A DNA stretch of 64,000 nt from Planococcus maitriensis (GTDB lineage: Bacteria; Bacillota; Bacilli; Bacillales_A; Planococcaceae). Of the stretch, positions 1-6,669 are shown piece by piece. The notes under the pieces were generated by a model. The model did not search any database. It was not told where the DNA came from and saw nothing but the letters and a program-made list of their open reading frames with translations. The stretch lies in contig NZ_QLZQ01000001.1 in the NCBI RefSeq assembly GCF_003289925.1, positions 682,001-746,000 of the forward strand. The letters are read 5' to 3'. Position numbers and translations under genes: made by a program. Position 1 is the first letter of the stretch, and every line of letters starts with the position of its first letter.

Positions 1-99
1 AAGAAATTCGAGCGTTGACCATAAGCAAAATTCACCAACTCACCGGACAGGAGCGGTACACTAGATGTGTTGAATCCATTCGAGAAAGGGAGTTTTTGC

Positions 100-1290
100 A
101 TGAAGTATAATTTTGATGAAACGGTCGAACGCCGCAATACCTATTCACTGAAATGGGACGGCGCGGAACTGATCAAGCAATTCGGCATCACCGACCGCTA
201 CGACGAAGACACGATCCCGCTGTTTACAGCGGACATGGACTTGCCGGTCGCACAGCCGATCGTCGATGCGCTCCATCAAACGGTCGACCACCGCATCTTC
301 GGCTATACGATTTTGCCGGATGCCTATTTCGGGGCGATCCAGCAGTACTTCCAAAAACGTTACGACTGGGCGATCGACAAAGAACAGATCGTTTTCAGCC
401 CGGGAACGGTGCACGCCTTGAATATCGCCGTAAAAGCATTGACCGAAGAAGGCGACGGCGTCATCATCCAGCGCCCGGTCTATCCGCCGTTCACCTCCGC
501 TGTCGAAGGCAATGGGCGCGTCGTGAAAAACAATGCGCTCGTGCAGGATGAAGATGGCCGTTACACGATCAACTTCGAGGAATTCGAGGAACTCGCAAAA
601 GACGAGAAGACGAAGCTGTTCATCCACTGCCATCCTCATAATCCAACGGGGCGCGTGTTCACGCCGGAAGAATCGAACAAGCTCGCGGACATCTGCAAGC
701 GCCATGATGTGACGATCATCGCCGATGAAATCCATGGCGACTTGGTGCGCAGCGGCGAAACGTTCACGCCGATGGTACTCGCAGCGGATGAAACGGGCCA
801 TATCATCACGTGCACGGCGATCAATAAAACCTTCAATGTTGCCGGGCTTCATTGCACGAACGTCATCATCGAAAACGAAAGCCTGCGCGAGAAATTCACC
901 GCAGAGCTCGGCATGCAATTGCCGACGCCGTTCACGGTCGCGGCACTCATCGCTGCCTACACGGAAGGCGATGACTGGCTCGAACAAGTGAACGAATATC
1001 TCGACGGCACGCTCGAATGGGTGAAAGAGTTCCTTGAGGAGCGCATGCCGAAAGTGAAAGTGCGCATTCCGGAAGGCACTTACGTCATGTGGCTCGATTT
1101 CCGCGGATACGGAATTGACGATAAGGAAATCCATGACCGCATCTACAATAAAGCGAACGTCATTTTGGAAGACGGCACGATGTTCGGGGAAGAAGGCGCC
1201 GGGTTCCAGCGCATCTGCATCCCATCGCCGCGCCCGCTCATCCAGGAAGCGATGGAACGGATCGCCAAGGAATTCGATGATTTGAACTAA
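100..1290 (+). CDS. PatB/MalY-type pyridoxal-phosphate C-S lyase (aminotransferase class I/II)
   Basis: A 396-aa fold-type I PLP enzyme of the MalY/PatB family, which cleaves cystathionine or cysteine conjugates to a thiol, ammonia and an oxoacid in the cytoplasm. Family features visible: the N-terminal NTYSLKWDG and FTADMDLP segments, the HPHNPTGRVF motif around residues 180-190, DEIHGDLV (the PLP-pyridine Asp region) and the SINKTFN-like NKTFNVAGL stretch carrying the Schiff-base Lys near residue 237. An in-frame GTG exists at 67, but the ATG at 100 follows GAGAAAGGGAG at a good distance, so I use 100. It is a single gene followed by a short inverted repeat and then the flavodoxin-like gene. 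Substrate (cystathionine or another beta-C-S substrate) cannot be told. Confidence 0.9.
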   Translation: MKYNFDETVERRNTYSLKWDGAELIKQFGITDRYDEDTIPLFTADMDLPVAQPIVDALHQTVDHRIFGYTILPDAYFGAIQQYFQKRYDWAIDKEQIVFSPGTVHALNIAVKALTEEGDGVIIQRPVYPPFTSAVEGNGRVVKNNALVQDEDGRYTINFEEFEELAKDEKTKLFIHCHPHNPTGRVFTPEESNKLADICKRHDVTIIADEIHGDLVRSGETFTPMVLAADETGHIITCTAINKTFNVAGLHCTNVIIENESLREKFTAELGMQLPTPFTVAALIAAYTEGDDWLEQVNEYLDGTLEWVKEFLEERMPKVKVRIPEGTYVMWLDFRGYGIDDKEIHDRIYNKANVILEDGTMFGEEGAGFQRICIPSPRPLIQEAMERIAKEFDDLN

Positions 1291-1320
1291 GGTTTCCGCC
1301 CCTCTCTTTCAGGGAAACCT
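1290..1320 (+). terminator. hairpin after the C-S lyase gene, weak terminator or spacer
   Basis: AGGTTTCC at 1290-1297 pairs with GGAAACCT at 1313-1320. No T-run follows, so it may only attenuate read-through into the next gene. Confidence 0.35.
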
Positions 1321-1353
1321 AAAGGCAGACGGAAAATGAAAGGATGTGCTCTT

Positions 1354-1968
1354 GTGGCATTGAAAGCAGTATTCCTCAATTGTTCCTTGAAGAGTTCAGA
1401 AGAAGAATCCAACACGGACGTGTTCATCAAAGACGTCCAGGCACATTATGAAAAACTCGGCGTCGAATCCGAAGTCATCCGGCTGGCCGATTATTACATC
1501 GCCTTCGGTGTCGAAGAAGACATGGAAGATGGCGACGAGTGGCCGGAAATCCTGGAATTGGTGAAAGACGCCGATATCCTGATCCTCGGGACACCTATCT
1601 GGCTCGGCGAAAAAAGTTCGATCGCGACGCAAGCCATTGAGCGCCTGTATGGCTCGAGCAGCGTGACGAATGATAAAGGCCAGGCAATTTTCTATAATAA
1701 AGTCGGCGGTGCGGTCATCACCGGCAATGAAGACGGCGCGAAGCATTCAGCGGCGTCCATCCTGTACAGCTTGTCGCATATCGGCTTTGCCATCCCGCCG
1801 AATGTGGATGCGTATTGGGTCGGGGAAGCAGGGCCGGGGCCGTCGTACGGCGAGACCGGCGGCAACGACTTCTCGAAAGCCGCGATCCAGCGCTTGGCCT
1901 ATAATACGTACCATCTGGCGAATATGCTGAAGGAGCACCCGATCCCGGCAGAAGGCAATACCTTGTAA
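1354..1968 (+). CDS. flavodoxin-like NAD(P)H-dependent oxidoreductase family protein
   Basis: About 204 aa with an N-terminal beta strand and the FLNCSLKSS loop typical of the FMN phosphate-binding loop of flavodoxin-fold reductases. ILGTPIWLGEKSS near residue 80 is the second flavin-contact region, and GGAVITGNEDGAKH resembles the third. The family reduces flavin, quinone or azo substrates with NAD(P)H; the actual substrate is not visible. An ATG at 1336 is possible, but GAAAGGATG precedes the GTG at 1354, and homologous proteins begin close to the first strand. A strong terminator follows directly. The gene may be co-transcribed with the preceding lyase, since only a weak hairpin separates them. 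Confidence 0.8.
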   Translation: MALKAVFLNCSLKSSEEESNTDVFIKDVQAHYEKLGVESEVIRLADYYIAFGVEEDMEDGDEWPEILELVKDADILILGTPIWLGEKSSIATQAIERLYGSSSVTNDKGQAIFYNKVGGAVITGNEDGAKHSAASILYSLSHIGFAIPPNVDAYWVGEAGPGPSYGETGGNDFSKAAIQRLAYNTYHLANMLKEHPIPAEGNTL

Positions 1969-1973
1969 GGCAG

Positions 1974-2007
1974 AACCCCTTTCTCTTTGTGGAGAAAGGG
2001 GTTTTTG
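1974..2007 (+). terminator. rho-independent terminator after the flavodoxin-like gene
   Basis: A 12-bp stem (AACCCCTTTCTC / GAGAAAGGGGTT) with a 6-nt loop and a T-run. A degenerate second copy of the right-hand part lies at about 2250-2275, in front of another repeat. Confidence 0.9.
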
Positions 2008-2032
2008 TCAAAAACGATATGGTTTGGGAGTC

Positions 2033-2160
2033 CGCTCCTGGCGGATGCTTGCCGGGAGGCGCCGAGCCAATGTGCCGCAAAGAGCGCGCCACATTTGTCT
2101 GGCCAGTCCCACGCAGTCCCCCAGGCGTCACCGCCATCCGCTTCATCTCCAGTTTTAGGG
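2033..2160 (+). repeat. intergenic repeat family A, copy A1
   Basis: Non-coding repeat sharing GCTTGCCG, GAGCCAA.GTGCCGCAAAG, GTCT.GCCAG.CC, CAGGCGTC and ATCTC.AGTTTTAG with the copies at 11152 (inverted), 18812 and 23556 (inverted). The middle (GTGCCGC...GCGC.ACATT) is self-complementary, so RNA from it would fold into a hairpin. Short ORFs running through it are not conserved between copies. Confidence 0.75.
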
Positions 2161-2320
2161 AAGAAAATAAATTCAACATCACCAATAACCCATGTTCAGT
2201 AAATTAATATAAGTTAAATCTGAAATCTTTGTAGGACGGATTCTCTTTTTCTTTGTGGAGAAAGGGGATTTTGTCCTGGCATCAGAAAAAACTTAAGTTC
2301 AGAGAGCTGAATATACGTGG

Positions 2321-2510
2321 AGGAGACTTCGTTTCAGGGCACGCTTTCTGAGGGGCGGGAATCGAGCCTCTTCGGTGTGCGATACTTTTGCTGCGAGCAA
2401 GATCGCAAATGAATATACTCAGCACTGCTCCGTATATTCATCCCCTGCGGGGTCTCTCAAACCCGCTGATCCCTCCAGAGTCGGCCCTTGCACTGCGTCT
2501 CTAGTTTTAG
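2321..2510 (+). repeat. intergenic repeat, family A/C mosaic, copy A2
   Basis: It starts like family C (GGGGCGGGAATCGAGCCTC and CCTGCGGGGTCTCTCAAACCCGC) and ends like family A (GTCTCTAGTTTTAG). In its middle is an extra perfect inverted repeat, GAATATAC at 2411-2418 with GTATATTC at 2432-2439. The whole 2008-2604 interval otherwise contains no gene that I can support. Confidence 0.7.
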
Positions 2511-2604
2511 AGAAGAAAAGCAATTCATCAGCCTTTATAGTCAATGTGTATATAAAGATCAGCCAAGATCTGAAACATAATGGATTTTTTAAGGGGGAGA
2601 GTCT

Positions 2605-2886
2605 ATGAAGACGATTGCGGGTTTTGTTGTTTTGATGGGAATCGTTCTGTTTTTCGCGGATGCGGAAGTGCTGGCGCCTTTGGATGGGCTTGCGGTTTAT
2701 TTCGTTGTCAGCGGCTTGCTGGTGCTAACCATTGCCCAGCTGGCGGGGAGTCGTGAGAAGCATTGGCTGTGCCGGATCGGGTTCCATGATTTCGAGCGCC
2801 AGGAACGGGTCGAAGAGCTTCCGGCCATGCGCTGGTATCGCTGCAAGCGCTGTGGCAAGGAGAAGCATGCGGCGTCGATCGTCTGA
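2605..2886 (+). CDS. small membrane protein with C-terminal zinc-ribbon-like Cys pairs
   Basis: 93 aa. Two hydrophobic segments at about residues 5-20 and 30-47 are followed by a basic tail containing C-R-I-G-F-H-D-F and then Y-R-C-K-R-C-G-K-E-K-H. One Cys/His pair plus a CxxC looks able to bind one zinc ion, as in short membrane-anchored zinc ribbons. The start ATG has AGGGGGAGAG seven bases upstream, which is convincing for a real gene despite its size. It stands alone, with a bidirectional terminator downstream. I do not recognise a named family and assign no function. Confidence 0.75.
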   Translation: MKTIAGFVVLMGIVLFFADAEVLAPLDGLAVYFVVSGLLVLTIAQLAGSREKHWLCRIGFHDFERQERVEELPAMRWYRCKRCGKEKHAASIV

Positions 2887-2896
2887 TCCATGTATA

Positions 2897-2930
2897 GAAA
2901 AAAGCCAGGAATCAAAATTCCTGGCTTTTT
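2897..2930. terminator. bidirectional terminator between convergent genes
   Basis: AAAAAGCCAGGAAT-CAAA-ATTCCTGGCTTTTT; A- and T-runs on both sides let it serve the small membrane protein and the MBL gene. Confidence 0.9.
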
Positions 2931-2935
2931 GATGT

Positions 2936-3697
2936 TTACAATTCGAATGCTTCGCCGTCTTCAGGGACGTGCAATTTATCGGAGAAGCCTTGCTCGGCTG
3001 CGAAGGCTTTCAGTTCTTCGCGTGACAGGGCCCAGTGGTTGACGGCTTCCATATGGCTCGCGATCAATATTGCTTGCGGGGCCGCTTTGTGCGTTTGCAG
3101 GACGTCCTCTTTGCCCATGACGAGCGAGCCGCCTTCCAGGAATTGATTGTCGCCGGCGTTGACGACGATGACTTCCGGCTGATGCGCCTCGATTTCTTGT
3201 TGGACGCCCGCGTACCAGACGGTGTCGCCTGCAATATAAAGCGTCTTTTCATCTTCGTGTTTAAAGGCAACACCGCAGACAAGCCCTGTCATTTTCAGGA
3301 TTTCGCCACGCCCGTGTTCGCCTTGCGTCTTGATCAGGGAAATGCCTTCGAAGCTCGTGTCTTCACCGAGAACGGTGACATTCGTGAAGCCGTCGTTGCG
3401 GAGCACTTGGGCGTCTTCCTCGTTTTGGCTGAAGAGCGGCAAATGTTTCGGCAGGATTTCTTTAGCTGCTTCATCGTAATGGTCCAGATGAAGGTGGGTG
3501 ATGATGAGCGCGTCGATGCCTTCGATGAGCTGTTCTTTCGGGATAGGCAATTCCGACAAGGGATTGTTTTGGTCCTGGCGTGCGGAATTCGGGAATGGCG
3601 GGTAGCTTCCTTTGTCGCCGAGAAACGGGTCGACGAGGAAATGCTTGCCTGCGTATTGGATGCGTAAAGTGGCGTTGCGGATCTGTTCGATTTTCAT
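2936..3697 (-). CDS. metallo-beta-lactamase-fold hydrolase (UlaG-like / UPF0173-like)
   Basis: 253 aa. The metal-binding motif THLHLDH (HxHxDH) lies near residue 80, and AGDTVWY carries the bridging Asp. A late ASHMEAVNHW segment supplies the final His. The short form without a glyoxalase-II extension fits the UlaG/YtkL-like branch of the superfamily, whose members hydrolyse lactones or phosphoesters; the substrate is unknown. I start at ATG 3697, which has AAAGGAG upstream, instead of the in-frame codon at 3715. It is transcribed divergently from the Lrp-family regulator, so the 120-bp gap (3698-3817) should hold both promoters and possibly the Lrp site. Confidence 0.85.
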   Translation of the reverse strand: MKIEQIRNATLRIQYAGKHFLVDPFLGDKGSYPPFPNSARQDQNNPLSELPIPKEQLIEGIDALIITHLHLDHYDEAAKEILPKHLPLFSQNEEDAQVLRNDGFTNVTVLGEDTSFEGISLIKTQGEHGRGEILKMTGLVCGVAFKHEDEKTLYIAGDTVWYAGVQQEIEAHQPEVIVVNAGDNQFLEGGSLVMGKEDVLQTHKAAPQAILIASHMEAVNHWALSREELKAFAAEQGFSDKLHVPEDGEAFEL

Positions 3698-3817
3698 GAT
3701 TCGAACTCCTTTCATGAGGTGTGCCCCTAGTATATACTGAAACTCACGATAGAGACGATGGCCTCGTGAAGGTCTTTTGGCGTTTTCACTTGATTAATGA
3801 AAGGAATTGACCGTGCA

Positions 3818-4234
3818 ATGGATCCGACAGATCAACTCATCCTGCGTGAACTTTCCCAAAGCGGCCGAATGACGATGAAAGAGCTTGGCGAAAAGGTGCA
3901 TTTGACCGGGCAAGCGACCGCTGCGCGCGTCTTGAAACTAGAGGAAGCGGGAATTATCGATGGTTATACGATCCGGGTGCCCAAAGAAAAGATTGGGTAT
4001 CCTGTACATGCGTTCGTCACGGCCATTATGCACGAGCCCCGTCACCAGAAGTTTCTCGACGAGCTGGACAGCCAGCCGGACACCGTCAGCCGTTATTTCA
4101 AGACGAGCGGTGAGGGCTGTTATTTGATCGAATGCCATTTCCCGACGCATCAGGAACTCGACGATTTCCTGAACGGCATCAGCGAGTTCGCAAGCTATAA
4201 AGTCACCATCGCTATCCAGCAATATGGGCAATAA
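3818..4234 (+). CDS. Lrp/AsnC-family transcriptional regulator (LrpC-like)
   Basis: 138 aa, normal for the family. An N-terminal winged helix-turn-helix (DQLILRELSQSGRMTMKELG...RVLKLEEAGII) is followed by a RAM ligand-binding/oligomerisation domain (YPVHAFVTAIM ... YKVTIAI). The sequence resembles Bacillus LrpC-type proteins more than amino-acid-specific Lrp. The start at 3818 follows GAAAGGAAT; an upstream in-frame ATG at 3797 is less well placed. Its divergent neighbour, the MBL hydrolase, is the most likely regulated gene, but that is inference from arrangement only. Confidence 0.88.
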   Translation: MDPTDQLILRELSQSGRMTMKELGEKVHLTGQATAARVLKLEEAGIIDGYTIRVPKEKIGYPVHAFVTAIMHEPRHQKFLDELDSQPDTVSRYFKTSGEGCYLIECHFPTHQELDDFLNGISEFASYKVTIAIQQYGQ

Positions 4235-4250
4235 GAAAGGTTAGAGATCG

Positions 4251-4377
4251 TATTTTCCGAAGCTTATCGCTCGCTTTCCGTGGGGCGGGAATCGAGCCTC
4301 CTCGTTCGCTATGCTCCCTGCGGGGTCTCTCAAACCCGCTAGTCCCACAGGAGTCGAGCGAACGCTTCTCCAAATAC
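4251..4377 (+). repeat. intergenic repeat family C, copy C1
   Basis: The left arm (4251-4284, TATTTTCCGAAGC...CGCTCG...CCGTGGG) pairs imperfectly with the right arm (4344-4376, CCCACAGGAG...CGAGCG...GCTTCTCCAAATA), giving a hairpin of about 125 nt. The core GGGGCGGGAATCGAGCC is shared with families A and A2. A second copy with the same arms is at 46968. Confidence 0.75.
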
Positions 4378-4460
4378 TCAGGTAGCACATTAAACTTGAA
4401 TGTAGAAAAAAGGGAATTTCTTTTTATTTGTAGCGGATCATGGACTTCTTCAACACTCTG

Positions 4461-4493
4461 AAAAACCGTGCAGCAAAAACTGCACGGTTTTTT
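4461..4493. terminator. terminator, mainly for the leftward HEPN gene
   Basis: AAAACCGTGCAG-CAAAAA-CTGCACGGTTTTTT, with A/T tracts on both sides. Confidence 0.85.
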
Positions 4494-4500
4494 GATTTGC

Positions 4501-5901
4501 TTATTTCTTGCCGATCGCCAAGGCGAATTGCAAGTACATCATGCCGTTGCGCGCTTTTTGGGTCATGGCGAGCGTCATGCGCTCCAGTTCTGCTTCCGTG
4601 ATGTGGTGGCTTTGTGCGCGGGCATTGTCTTTATCGAACGGCTCCGCTTTTTCGACCACTTGCAGGTAGCTGTTGTCGATACGGTTGCGGATGTGCAAGG
4701 CTTTTTTCACGAACAGGCTCTGTTCGTCGGATAACTCATAGCCATACACTTCTTTCGACAGCCAGTACAAAGCTTTCAAGGCATCGTTTTTCGTGTTCTG
4801 GACGAATGGCTTGAGCGGCTTTTTCAAGTCTTCTTCCTCGAACCAGATGCGCTGGAAGTTGACGCGTGGTTCTTCAACGCCGAGCTGCATCGTCTGGTTC
4901 AACAATAGCGCCATTTTATCGAATAAGGTATAGGCTTGGCGGTAGATTTGCTTCAGGTCTTCGTAACGTTTCGTGTAGCGCGTGTTGTCGCCGTCCATCT
5001 TATGGTCGTCCGCGACTTCTTCGCTGTTCGATGCGAGGTAGAGCGAACGGCGCATCGATGTGAATTCATGCGTCAGTGAATCCAGGAAATTCCCGAGGAA
5101 TGCGTTGTTCTGGATGCGCAGCGGCAAATCGCGCTTCGCCATCGTATCCGGCTCGATGTCGTTGCCGCTGTTGAGGAATAATTGCTGTTCCGCGCACCAG
5201 TCAAGGTAACGCTGCTCGTCTGCAGCCGGTTCCGGCTGCTGGGCCAGTTTCACCGGCTCCACCTCGCCGAGCTGGTCGATCATGTTCTCGGCAAGCTTGA
5301 TGCGTTCGTCATAAAGGGCTTGGCCTTTTTCGTCTTTGATGTCAGTTTTGGCCGTCTTGAACAAATCGAGCGCTTTTTCAAGCGCGCTGAGGCGTTCCGC
5401 TTTGACCGGCAGGAAAGTCGAATAGAAAATCAAGGTCCAGCCGAACTCGCCGTTCAAGCGCTGGTAGGACGGGTCGTTGTCATCTTTCACCATTTCCTTG
5501 AGCACCGCCTGTGCGTCGATCGAGCGACCCGTGTGGACGAGCGTTTCCGCGAAGTTCAGGCATACCTGGTTCCAGACATTTGACGGAATGCGCCCGCGGT
5601 AGGTTTCGACCGTATTATCGTATAGATATAATTGGCGCTGTTTCAAATCGGAATTCCAATCTTTTTTAAATTGGTGCTGGATCGACAGATAGCTGGTCTC
5701 GAGCAGCACGGCGAGTGGATACGCCGCCTTTCCTTGAAGGCGCTCCTTCAAGTGATTGATCATGGCGTTGATGCGTCCCGGGAAAGCTTCGGCTTTCGCC
5801 TGTTGCATTTCCTGCAGGAGCTGATGCGTCGCCCCGTAAATTTCCTTTATTTCAAATTGCCCTAAATCGTCAGATAGAGCGATATCGCTTAAAGTTGCCA
5901 T
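4501..5901 (-). CDS. LA2681-like HEPN domain protein with helical N-terminal region
   Basis: 466 aa. Residues 1-210 are helical and TPR-like. From about residue 230 the protein follows the LA2681 HEPN pattern: YLDWCAEQQLFLNSGNDIEP, then IYRQAYTLFDKMALLLN, FQRIWFEEE and ALKALYWLSKEVYGY. HEPN proteins of this type are often RNases of stress or defence systems and carry an R-x4-H active site; here the corresponding stretch is R405-N-R-I-D-N410, so the His is Asn and the enzyme may be inactive. The start has AAGGAGG upstream. It is a lone leftward gene, divergent from the small Pepco/Trypco-like gene. Family assignment is from remembered motif order and should be confirmed by a profile search. 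Confidence 0.7.
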   Translation of the reverse strand: MATLSDIALSDDLGQFEIKEIYGATHQLLQEMQQAKAEAFPGRINAMINHLKERLQGKAAYPLAVLLETSYLSIQHQFKKDWNSDLKQRQLYLYDNTVETYRGRIPSNVWNQVCLNFAETLVHTGRSIDAQAVLKEMVKDDNDPSYQRLNGEFGWTLIFYSTFLPVKAERLSALEKALDLFKTAKTDIKDEKGQALYDERIKLAENMIDQLGEVEPVKLAQQPEPAADEQRYLDWCAEQQLFLNSGNDIEPDTMAKRDLPLRIQNNAFLGNFLDSLTHEFTSMRRSLYLASNSEEVADDHKMDGDNTRYTKRYEDLKQIYRQAYTLFDKMALLLNQTMQLGVEEPRVNFQRIWFEEEDLKKPLKPFVQNTKNDALKALYWLSKEVYGYELSDEQSLFVKKALHIRNRIDNSYLQVVEKAEPFDKDNARAQSHHITEAELERMTLAMTQKARNGMMYLQFALAIGKK

Positions 5902-6032
5902 CCCATTTCCTCCTTGATGCGTTTTGATGTGTCTCTCTCCATTCTAAGGGAAAAATGTCCATTGGTCACCCCGCGGCAGGAAATTGGCAGAAAATATGGA
6001 ATATAGGAGACATTGCGAAAGGAGGGATGGGC

Positions 6033-6359
6033 ATGGGCGAATCCAATGAGCCGTTCATCTGGCTGCCGGTCGTCAAGGAAGAGCAGGGAAAGGATGTTCA
6101 GGTCCAAAGCAATATCGCCAGCAAGGAATTCAAGATGGCTTCTGGAGGTGAAAGCCGCGAGCATGCACCGATTTCCCGGGACAAACTGGAAGAGCTGGTG
6201 CGCGGTTTTGAAGGGTATGAAGTAGAGACGATCGAATTGAATGTGGTCGGGGCGGTAGAAACAGGCGGCCTGTTGCAATTCATCGTCGCAGGTAAAGCAG
6301 AGGCGGGGATGACCGTGACTTTAAAGAAGAAAGGCCACAGTGGTAAGGCGGAAAAATAA
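6033..6359 (+). CDS. small protein resembling Pepco/Trypco1 conflict-associated domains
   Basis: 108 aa, no signal peptide or membrane segment. The C-terminal half has an alternating-strand pattern (VETIELNVVGAVETGG, then FIVAGKAEAGMTVTLKKK). That pattern resembles the small beta-rich Pepco or Trypco1 domains that sit next to proteases and NTPases in bacterial conflict systems. I choose ATG 6033 because AAAGGAGG lies seven bases upstream; the longer reading from 5955 would run through the promoter region. No peptidase partner is adjacent; the only neighbour is the divergent HEPN gene. The resemblance is weak, and an unknown function is the honest default. Confidence 0.5.
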   Translation: MGESNEPFIWLPVVKEEQGKDVQVQSNIASKEFKMASGGESREHAPISRDKLEELVRGFEGYEVETIELNVVGAVETGGLLQFIVAGKAEAGMTVTLKKKGHSGKAEK

Positions 6360-6373
6360 TGGGGATGCGAGGC

Positions 6374-6398
6374 GGCGCTGCAGAAGCGGCGCTTTTTT
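6374..6398 (+). terminator. terminator after the Pepco-like gene
   Basis: GCGCTGC-AGAA-GCGGCGC followed by TTTTTT; one G-T pair in the stem. Confidence 0.75.
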
Positions 6399-6491
6399 AA
6401 TTTCAAGAAAGGTGGGTATATTTCAGGGTTTTTGAAGTTGATTTGGCCTGTTGTAGTAAGTTTTTGTGAATTTTGAAGGTATTAAGGTCTA

Positions 6492-6520
6492 TGTAAAAAG
6501 AAGGGAATCGCCGGTATAAT
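6492..6520 (+). promoter_or_regulatory. candidate promoter of the GGDEF-EAL gene
   Basis: A perfect TATAAT at 6515-6520 with a poor -35 (TGTAAA) 17 bp upstream. The roughly 150-nt leader that follows shows no riboswitch fold that I can defend. Confidence 0.4.
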
Positions 6521-6669
6521 GTTTACTATATTCCAAAAAAAAGAGTGTTAAGTATCAGTGTAATAACTGATTGTTGGTTATAAAGTCCTTTTATCAAAAG
6601 ATTTTCTTCTACAATCATGGAAAAGCCTGCTGATGAACAGCAATGGTTTGCCAAGTCAGGGGGGATTGC

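Noticed and set aside
145-1134. Long minus-strand reading frame inside the C-S lyase gene
   Set aside because: It is antisense to a clear PLP enzyme, is Arg/His-rich and has no recognisable motif or ribosome site. The same applies to other long antisense frames at 7756-8739, 40006-41364, 22095-23120 and 56043-56999.
2008-2604. CRISPR array or tRNA cluster in the repeat-rich gap
   Set aside because: Repeats are two diverged 130-190 bp elements, not short regular direct repeats with spacers, and no cloverleaf could be drawn.
5955-6032. N-terminal extension of the Pepco/Trypco-like protein
   Set aside because: AAAGGAGG directly precedes ATG 6033, while the longer form lacks a ribosome site and covers the divergent promoter region.
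6521-6669. c-di-GMP riboswitch in the leader of the GGDEF-EAL gene or ahead of 55351
   Set aside because: I looked for the conserved GEMM loop and stem layout in both leaders and could not find it; only simple dyads are present at 55.2-55.3 kb.
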